Positions 35,941 to 45,976 are shown, counted from the first letter of the stretch. The stretch: DNA of 64,000 bases from Actinoplanes sp. L3-i22 (GCF_019704555.1 NZ_AP024745.1:10839501-10903500), one strand, 5' to 3'. Translations and numbers: made by a program. The notes: generated by a model not told the origin, from the sequence alone.

Positions 35941-37608
35941 ATGAGTGAGTTCGCGGCCCCGGCCGCACCCCCCTGGCGCCGTCGCCTCCACTCGGCGGTC
36001 GATCTGACCGTCCGGGTGTGGCGGCACCGCTGGTTCCGTAACTCCCGGACAGTCGCCGCCGTCGGCCTGGTCAGCATCACCTCGGCGGTGATCGGCGTGA
36101 TGCTGTTCGCGCACACCGAGATCGCCGTGGGCCCGTTCAAGGCGGAGATGTCGCTGCGCCCCAGCCTGGTCGGCGGCACCGAGGTGGACATCCCGCCGCT
36201 CGGCTCGCTGCACCTGGACAGTCACCGCGGCACGCTGCACCTCAAGGTGGCGCTCGGCTCGCTCGACCAGAGCCGGACCGAGGAGCTGATCGACAACCCG
36301 ACGGCGATCAGCTCGGCCGGTGACCGGGCCGTCGACGAGGTCACCACCGGGGTGACCCAGCTGGCGCTGCGCGCGGTCGGGCTGGCCGTGCTGAGCGCGA
36401 TCATCGCGGCCGGGCTGATCTTCCGGAACGTCCGGCGCACCGCGGCGGCCGGGCTCACCGCGCTGATCGCCGCGGCCGGCAGCATCGGGCTGGCCGCCGC
36501 CACCATCCGGCCGAACGCGATCAGTGAGCCCCGCTACGAGGGGCTGCTGGTCAACGCCCCGGCCGTGGTCGGTGACGCGCGACGGATCGCGGACAACTAC
36601 GGGCGGTACGCCGATCAGCTCCAGCAGATCGTCAGCAACGTCAGCCGGATCTACACGACCGTGTCGTCGCTGCCGGTCTACGAGCCGGCCGGCAACACCA
36701 CCCGCATCCTGCACGTCTCCGACCTGCATCTGAACCCGTCGTCCTGGGGCCTGATCCGGACCGTGGTGCAGACCTTCGACATCGACGCGGTGGTCGACAC
36801 CGGGGACATGGTCGACTGGGGCAGCAGCGCCGAGACGTCGTACGTCTCCTCGATCCCGTCGATCGGCGTGCCCTACATCTACGTCCGCGGCAACCACGAC
36901 TCGGTCGCGATCCAGGCCGCGGTCGCCAAGCAGCGCAACGCGATCGTCCTGGACAACGGGCTGACCGTGGTCGACGGCCTGACCATCGGCGGGATCGGCG
37001 ACCCGCAGTTCACCCCGGACAAGAGCGAGACCAACACGGCCGGCGACAACTCCGGCGCCGAGCTGCTCACCGCGTCCGGCGAGCGGCTCGCCAAGACGAT
37101 CCAGGACTCCGGCAAGAAGGTGGACATCGCCCTGGTCCACGACCCGGCGATGGCCCAGCCGCTGTCCGGGCTGGTGCCGCTGGTCCTGGCCGGTCACAAG
37201 CACAAGCGGTCGGTGGCGATGCTGCCGGCGCGCGCGGCGCCGACGCCCGACCCGTCCGCCTCGGCGATCCCGTCGCCCACGCCGTCCGCCTCGGCCGCGA
37301 TCCTGGGCCCGGTGTCGACCCGCCTGATGATCGAGGGCTCGACCGGTGGCGCCGGGCTGCGCGGGCTGGAGGGCGAGGAGCCGACGCCGCTGTCGCTGTC
37401 GGTTCTCTACTTCGACGAGCATCACGACCTGAAGGCGTACGACGACATCCAGCTGGGCGGGACCGGCGAGTCCAACGTCGAGATGCAGCGCAACGTCGTC
37501 GGGCTCGACGACGAGGGCCCGCCACCCAGCCCGACCCCGTCCGTCCCGGCCGGCGTCCCGGCCGAGTCGGCGTCCACGATCCCCGCGCCGGGCCGGTCGA
37601 GCCGCTGA
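35941..37608 (+). CDS. Membrane-anchored metallophosphoesterase
   Basis: A 555-residue protein of the calcineurin-like phosphoesterase family. Two membrane segments (about residues 37-58 and 135-185, the latter perhaps double) place the catalytic domain outside. The five family motifs are complete: ILHVSDLHLN, DTGDMVDWG, VRGNHDS, LVHDPAM and AGHKHKR. A low-complexity Ser/Thr/Pro stretch (about 430-460) interrupts the last strands and another closes the protein. The substrate is unknown; relatives act on phospholipids, wall precursors or nucleotides. Start ATG at 35941 with AGGTGAG ahead. It converges on the TPR protein with only 12 bp between the stops. Confidence 0.88.
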   Translation: MSEFAAPAAPPWRRRLHSAVDLTVRVWRHRWFRNSRTVAAVGLVSITSAVIGVMLFAHTEIAVGPFKAEMSLRPSLVGGTEVDIPPLGSLHLDSHRGTLHLKVALGSLDQSRTEELIDNPTAISSAGDRAVDEVTTGVTQLALRAVGLAVLSAIIAAGLIFRNVRRTAAAGLTALIAAAGSIGLAAATIRPNAISEPRYEGLLVNAPAVVGDARRIADNYGRYADQLQQIVSNVSRIYTTVSSLPVYEPAGNTTRILHVSDLHLNPSSWGLIRTVVQTFDIDAVVDTGDMVDWGSSAETSYVSSIPSIGVPYIYVRGNHDSVAIQAAVAKQRNAIVLDNGLTVVDGLTIGGIGDPQFTPDKSETNTAGDNSGAELLTASGERLAKTIQDSGKKVDIALVHDPAMAQPLSGLVPLVLAGHKHKRSVAMLPARAAPTPDPSASAIPSPTPSASAAILGPVSTRLMIEGSTGGAGLRGLEGEEPTPLSLSVLYFDEHHDLKAYDDIQLGGTGESNVEMQRNVVGLDDEGPPPSPTPSVPAGVPAESASTIPAPGRSSR

Positions 37609-37620
37609 CCCGGGCGTCCG

Positions 37621-38586
37621 TCAGGTGACGGCGCGGCGGCGGATCGAGCGGCGCAGGCCCATCGTGCATGACGTGGCGAAGAGGCCCGTGATCAGCAGAA
37701 GGGCCACGGCGCCGGCCAACCGGGTGCCGGTGAGAAGTACCGGGACGGCGACAAAGGCCGTGGCGGCCACCGGGATGACCGGAAACGCCCAGCCCGGCAA
37801 CGCCCGGACGACGCCCCCGCGACTGCCGAGCGCCCAGCGCAGCACCGCGGTGAACAGCGGCAGCACGGCCACCACCGCGAAGCCGCCGAAGATCGCCGCC
37901 TCCGGCGAGCCGGCCAGCATCAGGGTCAGGACGCCGAGCACGATCACCACCGGCATCGCGACGGCGTTGACCACCGGCATCCAGCGGGCCACCGGCGACC
38001 CACCCTTGGCGAGCACGAGCAGCGCCGCCCGATGGCCGGGAGCGATGGCCAGCGCGGCCCGCGCGGCGTCCTCGGCGGCTCCCGCCCGGCCCTGCGCCGA
38101 CAACGCCTGGGCGAGCAGCGCGTGCGCGTCGGCGCTGCCCGGGTCCAGCTCGACGGCCCGGGCCGCGGACGGCTCCGCCGAACCCCAGCCGTGCAGGTAG
38201 CCCTGGGCGAGCCCGCGCATCAGATGCGCCGGCGCCCGGGCCGGATCCAGCTCGACGGAGCGGTCGGCCGCCGCGAGCGCCGTACGGTACTGACCGAGAC
38301 CGATCCGCGCCCCGGCCAGCCGGTGCCACGCCCGCGCGTCCTCCGGATGCGCCCGCAGGAACTCCTCCAGCAGGTCGACCGCGTCGGTGAACCGCTGCTC
38401 GTGCACCGCCACGTGGGCCGCCGCGACCAACTCCGGCTCGCCCTCGGTGTCCGGCCGCGGCGGGACCGGCCGGGCGTAGGGCACCGGCAGCTCCGGGGTC
38501 GCCACCACCGGGGCGCCGACCGGCAGCGCGGGCGCACCGGACGGCAGCGGCCAGGCCCCGTCGGCGGACGGCGTGACGTCGGTCAT
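37621..38586 (-). CDS. TPR-repeat membrane protein
   Basis: A 321-residue protein. It has a Pro-rich N-terminus (residues 1-50), about four TPR units at 50-200 (EDARAWHRLAGARIGLGQYR, RSVELDPARAPAHLMRG and others) and four hydrophobic segments from about 210 to 310. TPR units mediate protein contact on the cytoplasmic side. There is no catalytic motif. Similar TPR-then-membrane proteins occur in many actinomycetes with no known role. It lies next to gatB on the same strand, separated by 128 bp and the gatB terminator. Confidence 0.8.
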   Translation of the reverse strand: MTDVTPSADGAWPLPSGAPALPVGAPVVATPELPVPYARPVPPRPDTEGEPELVAAAHVAVHEQRFTDAVDLLEEFLRAHPEDARAWHRLAGARIGLGQYRTALAAADRSVELDPARAPAHLMRGLAQGYLHGWGSAEPSAARAVELDPGSADAHALLAQALSAQGRAGAAEDAARAALAIAPGHRAALLVLAKGGSPVARWMPVVNAVAMPVVIVLGVLTLMLAGSPEAAIFGGFAVVAVLPLFTAVLRWALGSRGGVVRALPGWAFPVIPVAATAFVAVPVLLTGTRLAGAVALLLITGLFATSCTMGLRRSIRRRAVT

Positions 38587-38658
38587 GGCGAGCTCCCCGG
38601 ATCGAGGCGAACGAACGATCGCCGGCCGACTCTAATCGACGCTCACGAGTACCCGGAA

Positions 38659-38704
38659 ACGACGTCGCCCGGTCCCCCTGACGGCGGGCCGGGCGAAACG
38701 TCGT
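38659..38704 (-). terminator. Terminator of gatB
   Basis: Long imperfect hairpin directly beyond the gatB stop: ACGACGT-CGCCCGG pairs with CCGGGCG-AA-ACGTCGT. On the minus strand TTCC follows. Strong stem, weak T tract. Confidence 0.7.
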
Positions 38705-38714
38705 ACCGAAATGG

Positions 38715-40214
38715 TCAGGAAACCCCGAGCCGGGACAAGATCAGGTCGCGGACGGTCTTGGCGTCGGCCTGGCCTCGCGTGGTCTTCATGACCGCGCCGA
38801 CCAGCGCGCCCGCGGCCGCCACCTTGCCGTCGCGGATCTTCGCGGCGATGTCCGGGTTGGCGGCGATGGCCTCGTCGACCGCGGTCTGCAGCGCGCCGGT
38901 GTCGGACACGACGCCGAGGCCGCGCGCGGCCATCACCTCGGACGGCGAGCCCTCGCCGGCCGTCACGCCCTCCAGCACCTGGCGGGCCAGCTTGTCGTTG
39001 AGCTTGCCCTCGTCGACGAGTTTCTGCAGCTCGGCGACGTGCGCCGGGGTCGCGCCGACCTCGGCGAGCTCGACGCCCAGCTCGTTGGAGCGACGGGCCA
39101 GCTCGCCCATCCACCACTTGCGGGCGCCGGCCGGCGAGGCGCCGGCGGCGATGGTCTCCTCGATCAGCTCGACCGCGCCGGCGTTGGTGGCCGACTGCAT
39201 CTCCAGCTCGGTGATGCCCCAGTCCTCGCGGAGGCGGGCCCGCTTGACGCTGGGCTTCTCCGGCTGGGAGGCGCGCAGCTCCTCGACCCAGGCCGGGTCG
39301 GGCGCGATCGGGACCAGGTCGGGCTCGGGGAAGTACCGGTAGTCGGTCGCGGTCTCCTTGGAGCGGCCCGCGCGGGTGTCGCCGGTGGTCTCCTGGAAGT
39401 GCCGGGTCTCCTGGAAGATCCGGGTGCCCTCGTTGAGCAGCCCCGCCTGCCGGATGATCTCGGAGCGGACCGCGCGCTCGACCGAGCGCAGCGAGTTCAC
39501 GTTCTTCGTCTCGGTGCGGGTGCCCCACTCGTCGCCGGGCAGGTTCAGCGAGGTGTTGACGTCGCAGCGCATCGAGCCCTGCTCCATCCGCACGTCGGAG
39601 ACGCCCAGCGAGCGGACGATGTCGCGCAGCTCGGCGACGTAGGCCTTGGCGACCTCGGGGGCGAGCGCGCCGAGGCCGGGGACCGGCTTGGTGACGATCT
39701 CGACGAGCGGGATGCCGGCCCGGTTGTAGTCGACGAGCGACTCGGTGGCGCCGTGGATGCGACCGGTGGCCCCGCCGACGTGCAGGGTCTTGCCGGTGTC
39801 CTCCTCGATGTGCACCCGCTCGATCTCGACCCGGTACTCCTTGCCGTCCAGCGTGACGTCGACGTAGCCGTCCACGCAGAGCGGCTCGTCGTACTGCGAG
39901 GTCTGGAAGTTCTTCGGCATGTCCGGGTAGAAGTAGTTCTTCCGGGCCATCCGGCACCACGGGGCGATGTCGCAGTTCAGCGCGAGGCCGATCCGGATGG
40001 TCGCCTCGATCGCGGCGCGGTTCATCACCGGCAGGGCGCCCGGCAGGGCCAGGCAGACCGGGCAGACCTGGGTGTTCGGCTCGGCGCCGAACTCGGTCTT
40101 GCAGCCACAGAACATCTTGGTCTGCGTGCCCAGCTCGACGTGCGTCTCCAGGCCGATGACCGGCTCGTAACGGCTGAGTGCGTCGTCGTAGGACGGCAGC
40201 GCGATGGTCGTCAT
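38715..40214 (-). CDS. gatB: Aspartyl/glutamyl-tRNA amidotransferase subunit B
   Basis: A 499-residue subunit of GatCAB, which converts misacylated Glu-tRNA(Gln) and Asp-tRNA(Asn) to Gln-tRNA(Gln) and Asn-tRNA(Asn). GatB phosphorylates and amidates the tRNA-bound acid. The N-terminus shows [18 protein letters not shown] and [16 protein letters not shown], the paired Cys motif that binds zinc. The YqeY-like C-terminal tRNA-binding tail is present ([17 protein letters not shown]). The start is the ATG at 40214. Unlike most actinobacteria, gatB here is separated from gatA by an M1 aminopeptidase gene on the opposite strand. Confidence 0.97.
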   Translation of the reverse strand: MTTIALPSYDDALSRYEPVIGLETHVELGTQTKMFCGCKTEFGAEPNTQVCPVCLALPGALPVMNRAAIEATIRIGLALNCDIAPWCRMARKNYFYPDMPKNFQTSQYDEPLCVDGYVDVTLDGKEYRVEIERVHIEEDTGKTLHVGGATGRIHGATESLVDYNRAGIPLVEIVTKPVPGLGALAPEVAKAYVAELRDIVRSLGVSDVRMEQGSMRCDVNTSLNLPGDEWGTRTETKNVNSLRSVERAVRSEIIRQAGLLNEGTRIFQETRHFQETTGDTRAGRSKETATDYRYFPEPDLVPIAPDPAWVEELRASQPEKPSVKRARLREDWGITELEMQSATNAGAVELIEETIAAGASPAGARKWWMGELARRSNELGVELAEVGATPAHVAELQKLVDEGKLNDKLARQVLEGVTAGEGSPSEVMAARGLGVVSDTGALQTAVDEAIAANPDIAAKIRDGKVAAAGALVGAVMKTTRGQADAKTVRDLILSRLGVS

Positions 40215-40356
40215 GTGCTTCGGCTCCGGCTCACTGCGGCATCGGGATACGGACAGGGGTCAAGCCTAGTCGCCCGGTATGACGGGACGACGCCGGGTTT
40301 GCACGTCAGGGTCGGCGGGGCACCCAAAAAATGATCTCCACGATAGCGTGCCGTGC

Positions 40357-41805
40357 ATGTTTCGATCTCTCGCCGGCGTGGCGCTGACCGCGACGGTCCT
40401 GTGCGCGGGCTGCACCGACACGCCCGCGCCGCCCGCCGCGAACCCCTCCGCGGCACCGTCCGACGCGGCTCCGGCGGTCGACTACACCGCCTGGTCGGCG
40501 GGCCGGTCCACGCCGGTCGCCGACAAGCTCTACCCCGAGCACGGCAATGCCGGTCTCGACGTGCTGCGGTACGACCTGAAGCTCGATTGGCAACCCACGA
40601 CCAAACAGCTTTCCGGTACGGCCACCCTCCGCATCCGCCCGGCAGCCGCCGCCGGTGCGATCACGTTGGACTTCGCGAACCTGACCGTCGACAAGGTCAC
40701 CGTCGACGACCGGCCGGCCACCGGCACCGTCGCCGAGGAGAAGCTGACCGTCCCCGCCGAGCTGGTCGCCGACCGGCCGGTGACGCTCGTCGTCGACTAC
40801 CACGGCACGCCGAAGCAGGTGAAGTTCCCGTCGCACCGCTCGGACGCCAAGGAGGGGCTGGGCCTGCGCCCGACCGCGACCGGTGGCCTGTGGACGATGC
40901 AGGAGCCGTGGGGCGCGATGACCTGGTACCCGGCGAACGAGTTGGTCTCCGACAAGGCGCTGTACGACATCAAGGTCACCGTCCCGGCGGGCTGGGCCGC
41001 GGTCGCCAGTGGCACCCCGGGACCGGCCGAGGGCGAGTTCAGCTCGTCCGTCCCGGTGGCCGCCTACCTGACCACCCTGGCCGTGGACCGGTACACGAAG
41101 GTCACCCAGGCCGGGCCACACGGCGTACAGCTGAATTATTGGGTTTTGCCGAAGGCCGACGACAAGGTGCTGACCTCGCTGAAGAAGTCGCCGCAGATCC
41201 TGACCTGGCTGGAGAGCATGCTCGGGGCCTACCCGTTCGAGACCGGCGGCGCCCTGCTGAACGGCTCGGTCTCGGCGATGGAGACCCAGCAGATGCTCAG
41301 CATCGGCCGGTCGCTGGCCGGGAAGTGGTCCAAGGACGACCAGGCCTACTTCGAGGAGGTCCTGGTCCACGAGTACGCCCACCAGTGGTTCGGCGACGCG
41401 GTCACCCCGTCGACCTGGACCGATCTGTGGCTCAACGAGGGCTTCGCGCAGTACCTGCAGTTCCTCTGGGAACAGAAGGTCCAGAAGTTCAGCGACGCCG
41501 ACCTGGAACGCTTCCTGCGCAAGCGGGACGCCGAACTGCGCAAGTCGGTCGGCCCGCCCGGCCGGCCGAAGGCCGCCAACTTCGCCGAGAGCAACGTCTA
41601 CATCTGCGGCGCGGCGATGCTCAAGGAGCTGAACGACGCCCTCGGCGACAAGAAGTTCTTCGCCCTGATGACGGCATGGGTCGCCGAGCACCGGGACACG
41701 AACCAGGACCGGGCCGCGTTCATCGCCTTCGTGCAGAAGAACACCGGCAAGGACTTCAGCAAGCTGATCAACACCTGGCTGGACTCCCCGAAGACCCCGG
41801 CCTGA
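40357..41805 (+). CDS. M1-family aminopeptidase lipoprotein
   Basis: A 482-residue zinc metallopeptidase. A lipobox-like VLCAGC ends a short signal (residues 1-19) and a Pro/Ala-rich linker follows. The catalytic motif is HEYAHQWFGDAVTPSTWTDL with WLNEGFAQYLQF after it, giving HExxH-18-E. The GAMEN-equivalent is SAMETQQM. The C-terminal helical domain of full-size aminopeptidase N is absent, so this is a short, exported form. It removes N-terminal residues from peptides outside the membrane. ATG at 40357 is chosen because it begins the signal peptide. It splits the gatB and gatA genes and runs against both. Confidence 0.9.
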   Translation: MFRSLAGVALTATVLCAGCTDTPAPPAANPSAAPSDAAPAVDYTAWSAGRSTPVADKLYPEHGNAGLDVLRYDLKLDWQPTTKQLSGTATLRIRPAAAAGAITLDFANLTVDKVTVDDRPATGTVAEEKLTVPAELVADRPVTLVVDYHGTPKQVKFPSHRSDAKEGLGLRPTATGGLWTMQEPWGAMTWYPANELVSDKALYDIKVTVPAGWAAVASGTPGPAEGEFSSSVPVAAYLTTLAVDRYTKVTQAGPHGVQLNYWVLPKADDKVLTSLKKSPQILTWLESMLGAYPFETGGALLNGSVSAMETQQMLSIGRSLAGKWSKDDQAYFEEVLVHEYAHQWFGDAVTPSTWTDLWLNEGFAQYLQFLWEQKVQKFSDADLERFLRKRDAELRKSVGPPGRPKAANFAESNVYICGAAMLKELNDALGDKKFFALMTAWVAEHRDTNQDRAAFIAFVQKNTGKDFSKLINTWLDSPKTPA

Positions 41806-41816
41806 CCGGGGCCTTC
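41790..41816. terminator. Bidirectional terminator between the M1 peptidase and gatA
   Basis: Arms GAAG-A-CCCCGG and CCGGGG-C-CTTC around the 5-nt loop CCTGA, spanning the M1 stop codon, 10 bp from the gatA stop on the other strand. No T tract. Confidence 0.5.
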
Positions 41817-41825
41817 GGGAAACGG

Positions 41826-43295
41826 TCAGAGGGCCGGCGGGCTGAACGTGCCGATCGCCGACTCCAGGGCGCCGGCGACCCGGTACATCCGGTCGTCGGC
41901 CATGGTCGGGGCCATGATCTGGAAGCCGACCGGCAGGCCCTCGGAGAGCCCGCACGGAACCGAGATCGCCGGCCCGCCGTACAGGTTCGTCGGGATGGTG
42001 AACAGGTCGGCCAGGTACATCTGGTACGGATCCGACGTGCGCGACCCGAACGGGAACGCGACGAACGGCGTGGTCGGCGAGACCAGCACGTCCACCTTCG
42101 CGAACGCGGCCTCGAAGTCCCGCGTGATCAGCGTGCGGACCTTCTGCGCCTGCCCGTAGTACGCGTCGTAGTACCCGCTCGACAACGCGTACGTCCCGAG
42201 GATGATCCGGCGCTTGACCTCGGGACCGAAGCCGGCCTCCCGGGTCAGCGACATGACCTCTTCGAGCGAGTGCTGCCCGTCGTCGCCGGTGCGCAGGCCG
42301 TACCGGACGCCGTCGAAGCGGGCCAGGTTCGAGGAGGCCTCGCTCGGGGCGATCAGGTAGTAGGCCGGCAGCGCGTACTGGAAGTGCGGGCAGGACACCT
42401 CGACGACCTCGGCGCCGAGCTTGACCAGCGCCTCCAGCGACTCCTTGAACGCGGCCACGACGCCCGGCTCGGAACCGTCCCCGGCGAACTCCTTGACCAG
42501 GCCGAGCTTGACGCCGGTCAGGTCGCCCTGCAGGCCGAGCCGGGCCGCGGCGACCACGTCCGGCACCGGCTGCTGGATCGACGTCGAGTCCCGCGGGTCG
42601 TAGCCGGCGATGACCGAGTGCAGCAGCGCGGTGTCCTCGACGGTCCGGCCGCACGGGCCCGGGGTGTCCAGCGAGGAGGAGAACGCGATCAGGCCGTAGC
42701 GGGACGTGCCGCCGTAGGTCGGCTTCGCCCCCACGGTGCCGGTGACGGCGCCCGGCTGCCGGATCGAGCCGCCGGTGTCGGTGCCGATCGCCAGCGGCGC
42801 CTCGTACGCCGCGAGCGCCGCCGCCGAGCCACCGCCGGAGCCGCCCGGGATCCGGCCGAGGTCCCACGGGTTGTTCGTCGGCCCGTACGCGGAATACTCC
42901 GTGGACGAGCCCATCGCGAACTCGTCCATGTTGGTCTTGCCGAGGATCGGCAGGCCGGCGGCCTTGAGCCGCTCGACGATCGTCGCGTCGTACGGCGGCT
43001 TCCAGCCCTCGAGGATCTTGGAAGCGGCGGTGGTCGGGACCCCCTTGGTGGTGACCACGTCCTTGACCGCGATCGGCACCCCGGCCAGCGGCCCGGTGAT
43101 CTCGCCCGCGTCCACCCGGCGGGCCGCGTCGAGCGCGCCCTCCCGGTCCACGTGCAGGAACGCGTGCACGCGCTCGTCCACGGCGTCGATCCGGTCCAGG
43201 TGAGCGGTGGTGACCTCGACGGCCGACACCTCCTTGGCGGAGATCAGCTTGCTGAGCGAAGCCGCGCTCAGCAGGGTCAGGTCGCTCACGGTCAT
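41826..43295 (-). CDS. gatA: Aspartyl/glutamyl-tRNA amidotransferase subunit A
   Basis: A 489-residue amidase-signature glutaminase that supplies ammonia to GatB. The Ser-cisSer-Lys triad region is visible: Lys in [12 protein letters not shown], and the [20 protein letters not shown] stretch followed by [12 protein letters not shown]. The start ATG at 43295 overlaps the gatC TGA by four bases (ATGA), so gatC and gatA are coupled. Its 3' end faces the M1 aminopeptidase gene. Confidence 0.97.
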   Translation of the reverse strand: MTVSDLTLLSAASLSKLISAKEVSAVEVTTAHLDRIDAVDERVHAFLHVDREGALDAARRVDAGEITGPLAGVPIAVKDVVTTKGVPTTAASKILEGWKPPYDATIVERLKAAGLPILGKTNMDEFAMGSSTEYSAYGPTNNPWDLGRIPGGSGGGSAAALAAYEAPLAIGTDTGGSIRQPGAVTGTVGAKPTYGGTSRYGLIAFSSSLDTPGPCGRTVEDTALLHSVIAGYDPRDSTSIQQPVPDVVAAARLGLQGDLTGVKLGLVKEFAGDGSEPGVVAAFKESLEALVKLGAEVVEVSCPHFQYALPAYYLIAPSEASSNLARFDGVRYGLRTGDDGQHSLEEVMSLTREAGFGPEVKRRIILGTYALSSGYYDAYYGQAQKVRTLITRDFEAAFAKVDVLVSPTTPFVAFPFGSRTSDPYQMYLADLFTIPTNLYGGPAISVPCGLSEGLPVGFQIMAPTMADDRMYRVAGALESAIGTFSPPAL

Positions 43296-43591
43296 TCCTC
43301 CTCGTCCAGGATCCGCGGCACCCGGAACCGGCCCTCGTACGCGTCGGGCGCGCCGGAGAGCGCGGCCTCCTGCGTCAGGCTCGGCCGGGGAACGTCGTCG
43401 CGGTACACGTTGGTCAGCGGCACCGAGTGGGAGGTCGGCGGGATGTCCTCCGCGGCCACCTCACCGACCCGGGCGACCGACTGCAGGATCACGTCGAGCT
43501 GTCCTGCGAACCGGTCGAGCTCCTCTTCGGTCACGGCGAGCCGCGACAGGCGCGCCAGGTGCGCGACCTCTTCGCGGGAGATGGCGGCCAT
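43292..43591 (-). CDS. gatC: Aspartyl/glutamyl-tRNA amidotransferase subunit C
   Basis: A 99-residue helical clamp that stabilises the GatA-GatB contact. The family N-terminus [21 protein letters not shown] and the [20 protein letters not shown] segment are clear. Start ATG at 43591 with an AAGGGGGCAGG ribosome site; a further 12 codons upstream are open but not needed. First gene of gatC-gatA. Confidence 0.95.
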   Translation of the reverse strand: MAAISREEVAHLARLSRLAVTEEELDRFAGQLDVILQSVARVGEVAAEDIPPTSHSVPLTNVYRDDVPRPSLTQEAALSGAPDAYEGRFRVPRILDEEE

Positions 43592-43636
43592 CCTGCCCCC
43601 TTGTGATGTTTGTGCGTCTGCGTGCAAACCCAGAGT

Positions 43637-45661
43637 CTATTTCGCCGGGCTCCAGGGTCCGCGAAGAACCCCGGGCCGAATGGGCCGATAGCGCGAGAGC
43701 CACTCGGCCAGCTCACCGGCGGGCATCGGCCGGGCGTGGAACCAGCCCTGCGCGGCGTGGCAGCCGGCCGCCGCGAGCAGCCGCCAGGTCACGTCGTCCT
43801 CGACGCCCTCGGCGACCGCGCGCAGCCCGAGCGACTCGGCCAGCCCGATCACCGAGCGGACGATCGCCGCGTCGCCGCGGTCGGTCGCCATCCCCAGCAC
43901 GAACGACCGGTCGATCTTGACCTCGGCGAGCGGCAGCCGGCGCAGGTGCTGCAGCGAGGAGAAGCCGGTGCCGAAGTCGTCCAGGGAGATCGCCACGCCC
44001 ATCCGGTCCAGCCGGGTGATGGTGTCCAGCACCCGGTGCGGGTCGGTCATCAGCGCGCTCTCGGTGATCTCCAGTTGCAGCAGGTCGGCCGGGACCTCGT
44101 GGTCCCGCAGCAACCCGCCGACCAGGTCGGCGAACTCCCCGCCGTGCAGGTCGCGCGCGCTCACGTTGACCGCGGCCCGCAGCGGCCGCCCGGCGAACCG
44201 CCAGGCCGCGAGCTGGGTGACCACCTCCGTCAGCACCCGGGCGGTGAGCAGCCGCATCACCGGGGTCGGCTCGGCCACCCGGAGCAGCTCCTCCGGCCCG
44301 ACCAGGCCGCGGCGCGGGTGCCGCCAGCGCAGCAGCGCCTCGACGCCGACCACCTCACCGGTCGCGATGGCGATCTGCGGCTGGTAGTAGAGCACTATCC
44401 CGTCGTCGGGCGGGTCGCGGCGCAGCGCGGTACGCAGGTCGGCGAGCAGGGCCAGGCGTTCCGGCGAGGCGTGCGGCGCGTCCGGCCCGTGCACGGTGAC
44501 CTGGTCGCCGTGCTGCTTGGCCTCGTACATCGCGGTCTCCGCCTCGCGCAGCAGGGTCGCGCCGTCGCGGCGGCCGGACTGCAGCGCGATGCCCATCGAG
44601 GCGGTCAGCTCGACCGGGGTGCCGTCCATCGGGAACGGCCGGCTCAGCGCCTCGGCCAGGTGCTCGGCGATCCGCCGGGCCGACGCGGCGCCCTCGACCC
44701 GGGTGGCGAGCACCGCGAACTCGTCCCCGCCGAGCCGGACGACCAGGTCGTGCCGGGGCACCGCGGCGGTGAGCCGGTCGGCGACCCGGGCCAGCAGCCG
44801 GTCCCCGGCGCCGTGCCCGAGGGCGTCGTTGACGGTCCGGAACTGGTCCAGGTCCAGCAGGATCAGCGCCCGCTGCCGGTCCGGCCCGCGTTCGGACATG
44901 GTGGACTGCAGGGCGCGCCGGTTCGGCAGGCCGGTGAGCGCGTCGACCCGGGTGGCCTGCTCGGACTCGCCGGCCCAGCGGACCATCCGGTGCACGGCGT
45001 GCAGCGCGAGCAGGGCGAGCGGCAGCAGCACCGGGCTGACCTGCGCGGCGACCAGCAGGACCGGGGCGAGCAGCAGCAGGGCGGCGCTGGCCAGCAGGTC
45101 GGCGGGGGCCCGGCGCCGATGCCGCGGCCGCCGTTCCGCGGTCCAGCGCCGCACGACGGCCGCCACGGTGTACCGCGCGGCGATCCAGGCGGCGGCCGCG
45201 GCGCAGGTCAGCGCGGCGTCGCGCAGATCCGGCCGGGGTCCGATCCGCCAGGCGACCAGGCCGGCCACCACCGCGGCCGCGCCGAGCCCGGCGGCGTGCT
45301 GCAGCGCGAGGTGGATCGTGCGCGGCACGGCGTGCCGCATCCGCACCCCGGCCACCGTCACGGCGATCAGCTGGACCGCCAGTGCGGGCACGAATCCCCA
45401 GGCCAGCACGATGGCGAAGGTGAAGCAGGTGGACGGCAGCACGACCCGGCTGACGCGGCGCCCGGGCAGCGGATGCGGCCGCGCGTCGGCCACCACGGCC
45501 AGCACCGCCATGATCCAGTACGCCATCGGCAACATGCGGAACGTTCCGGGGGCGACCGCCCAGAGCGCCAGGTCCGCCAGCACGGTCAGACCCGCGGTGA
45601 CGATCAGCGCACGCCGCAGCCGGGGGCCGGAGGCAGCCGTACGGGGACGAACGGCTTCCAT
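43637..45661 (-). CDS. Membrane GGDEF-EAL protein (c-di-GMP turnover)
   Basis: A 674-residue protein with about six to seven hydrophobic segments in residues 10-205, a GGDEF domain ([12 protein letters not shown] near 308) and an EAL domain (VGVEALLRW near 441). All EAL residues are conserved: Asn in AVNVSARDL, Glu in LEITESAL, DD in LDDFGTGFSSLQHL, Lys in VKIDRSFVLG, Glu in AVAEGVEDD and Gln in HAAQGW. So it can probably cut c-di-GMP. I start it at the ATG at 45661 because GGAGG stands just ahead; two further in-frame ATGs upstream lack one. It lies between ligA and gatC on the same strand. Confidence 0.92.
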   Translation of the reverse strand: MEAVRPRTAASGPRLRRALIVTAGLTVLADLALWAVAPGTFRMLPMAYWIMAVLAVVADARPHPLPGRRVSRVVLPSTCFTFAIVLAWGFVPALAVQLIAVTVAGVRMRHAVPRTIHLALQHAAGLGAAAVVAGLVAWRIGPRPDLRDAALTCAAAAAWIAARYTVAAVVRRWTAERRPRHRRRAPADLLASAALLLLAPVLLVAAQVSPVLLPLALLALHAVHRMVRWAGESEQATRVDALTGLPNRRALQSTMSERGPDRQRALILLDLDQFRTVNDALGHGAGDRLLARVADRLTAAVPRHDLVVRLGGDEFAVLATRVEGAASARRIAEHLAEALSRPFPMDGTPVELTASMGIALQSGRRDGATLLREAETAMYEAKQHGDQVTVHGPDAPHASPERLALLADLRTALRRDPPDDGIVLYYQPQIAIATGEVVGVEALLRWRHPRRGLVGPEELLRVAEPTPVMRLLTARVLTEVVTQLAAWRFAGRPLRAAVNVSARDLHGGEFADLVGGLLRDHEVPADLLQLEITESALMTDPHRVLDTITRLDRMGVAISLDDFGTGFSSLQHLRRLPLAEVKIDRSFVLGMATDRGDAAIVRSVIGLAESLGLRAVAEGVEDDVTWRLLAAAGCHAAQGWFHARPMPAGELAEWLSRYRPIRPGVLRGPWSPAK

Positions 45662-45825
45662 GCGACCTCCACGATTGGCCATGCTCACCGATCGCCTACA
45701 CGATAGATCCACATGTCGCATTTGCCGCTAATGCACTTACCCGTTATTACATTCACATAGGCAGCCAAACCCTCATTTCATCCCATAGGGGTACAGGCCG
45801 CTCAGTCGCGGCGAGGATCGTCCGA

Positions 45826-45976
45826 AAATCAAGAACTTCATGTCCCATGTCCGCCGGGGTACAGACCGCCGCTCCCGCGGGGACCCTTCCGGGCCTCGCA
45901 AGGGCGCGGGGCGCCCAGAACACGAGGCCCGCAAGGGCGACGTCCGAGGGTGGGCACGGTTTACCCCAAAAACCCG
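45826..45976 (+). repeat. Structured intergenic repeat, family 1, copy B
   Basis: The 318-bp gap 45662-45979 holds no gene, but this copy of the repeat at 4341, 51653 and 62760. The hairpin half is well kept (GGGCCTCG/CGAGGCCC outside, GGGCGC-GGG-GCGCCC at the tip, CCCGCGGG before it), whereas the upstream half has drifted: GCGGCCAATAACTGATCGTC is replaced by a different sequence and the outer CGTCGC arm is mismatched. It ends 3 bp from the ligA stop. With copy C it shares the flank GGGTGGGCACGGT-TACCCC. A short echo of GGGGTACAG-CCGC stands just upstream at 45788. Confidence 0.72.

Noticed and set aside
40353..43691. A 1112-codon open frame across the M1 aminopeptidase and gatA
   Set aside because: It overlaps two well-supported genes in other frames and has Arg-rich, low-complexity translation.
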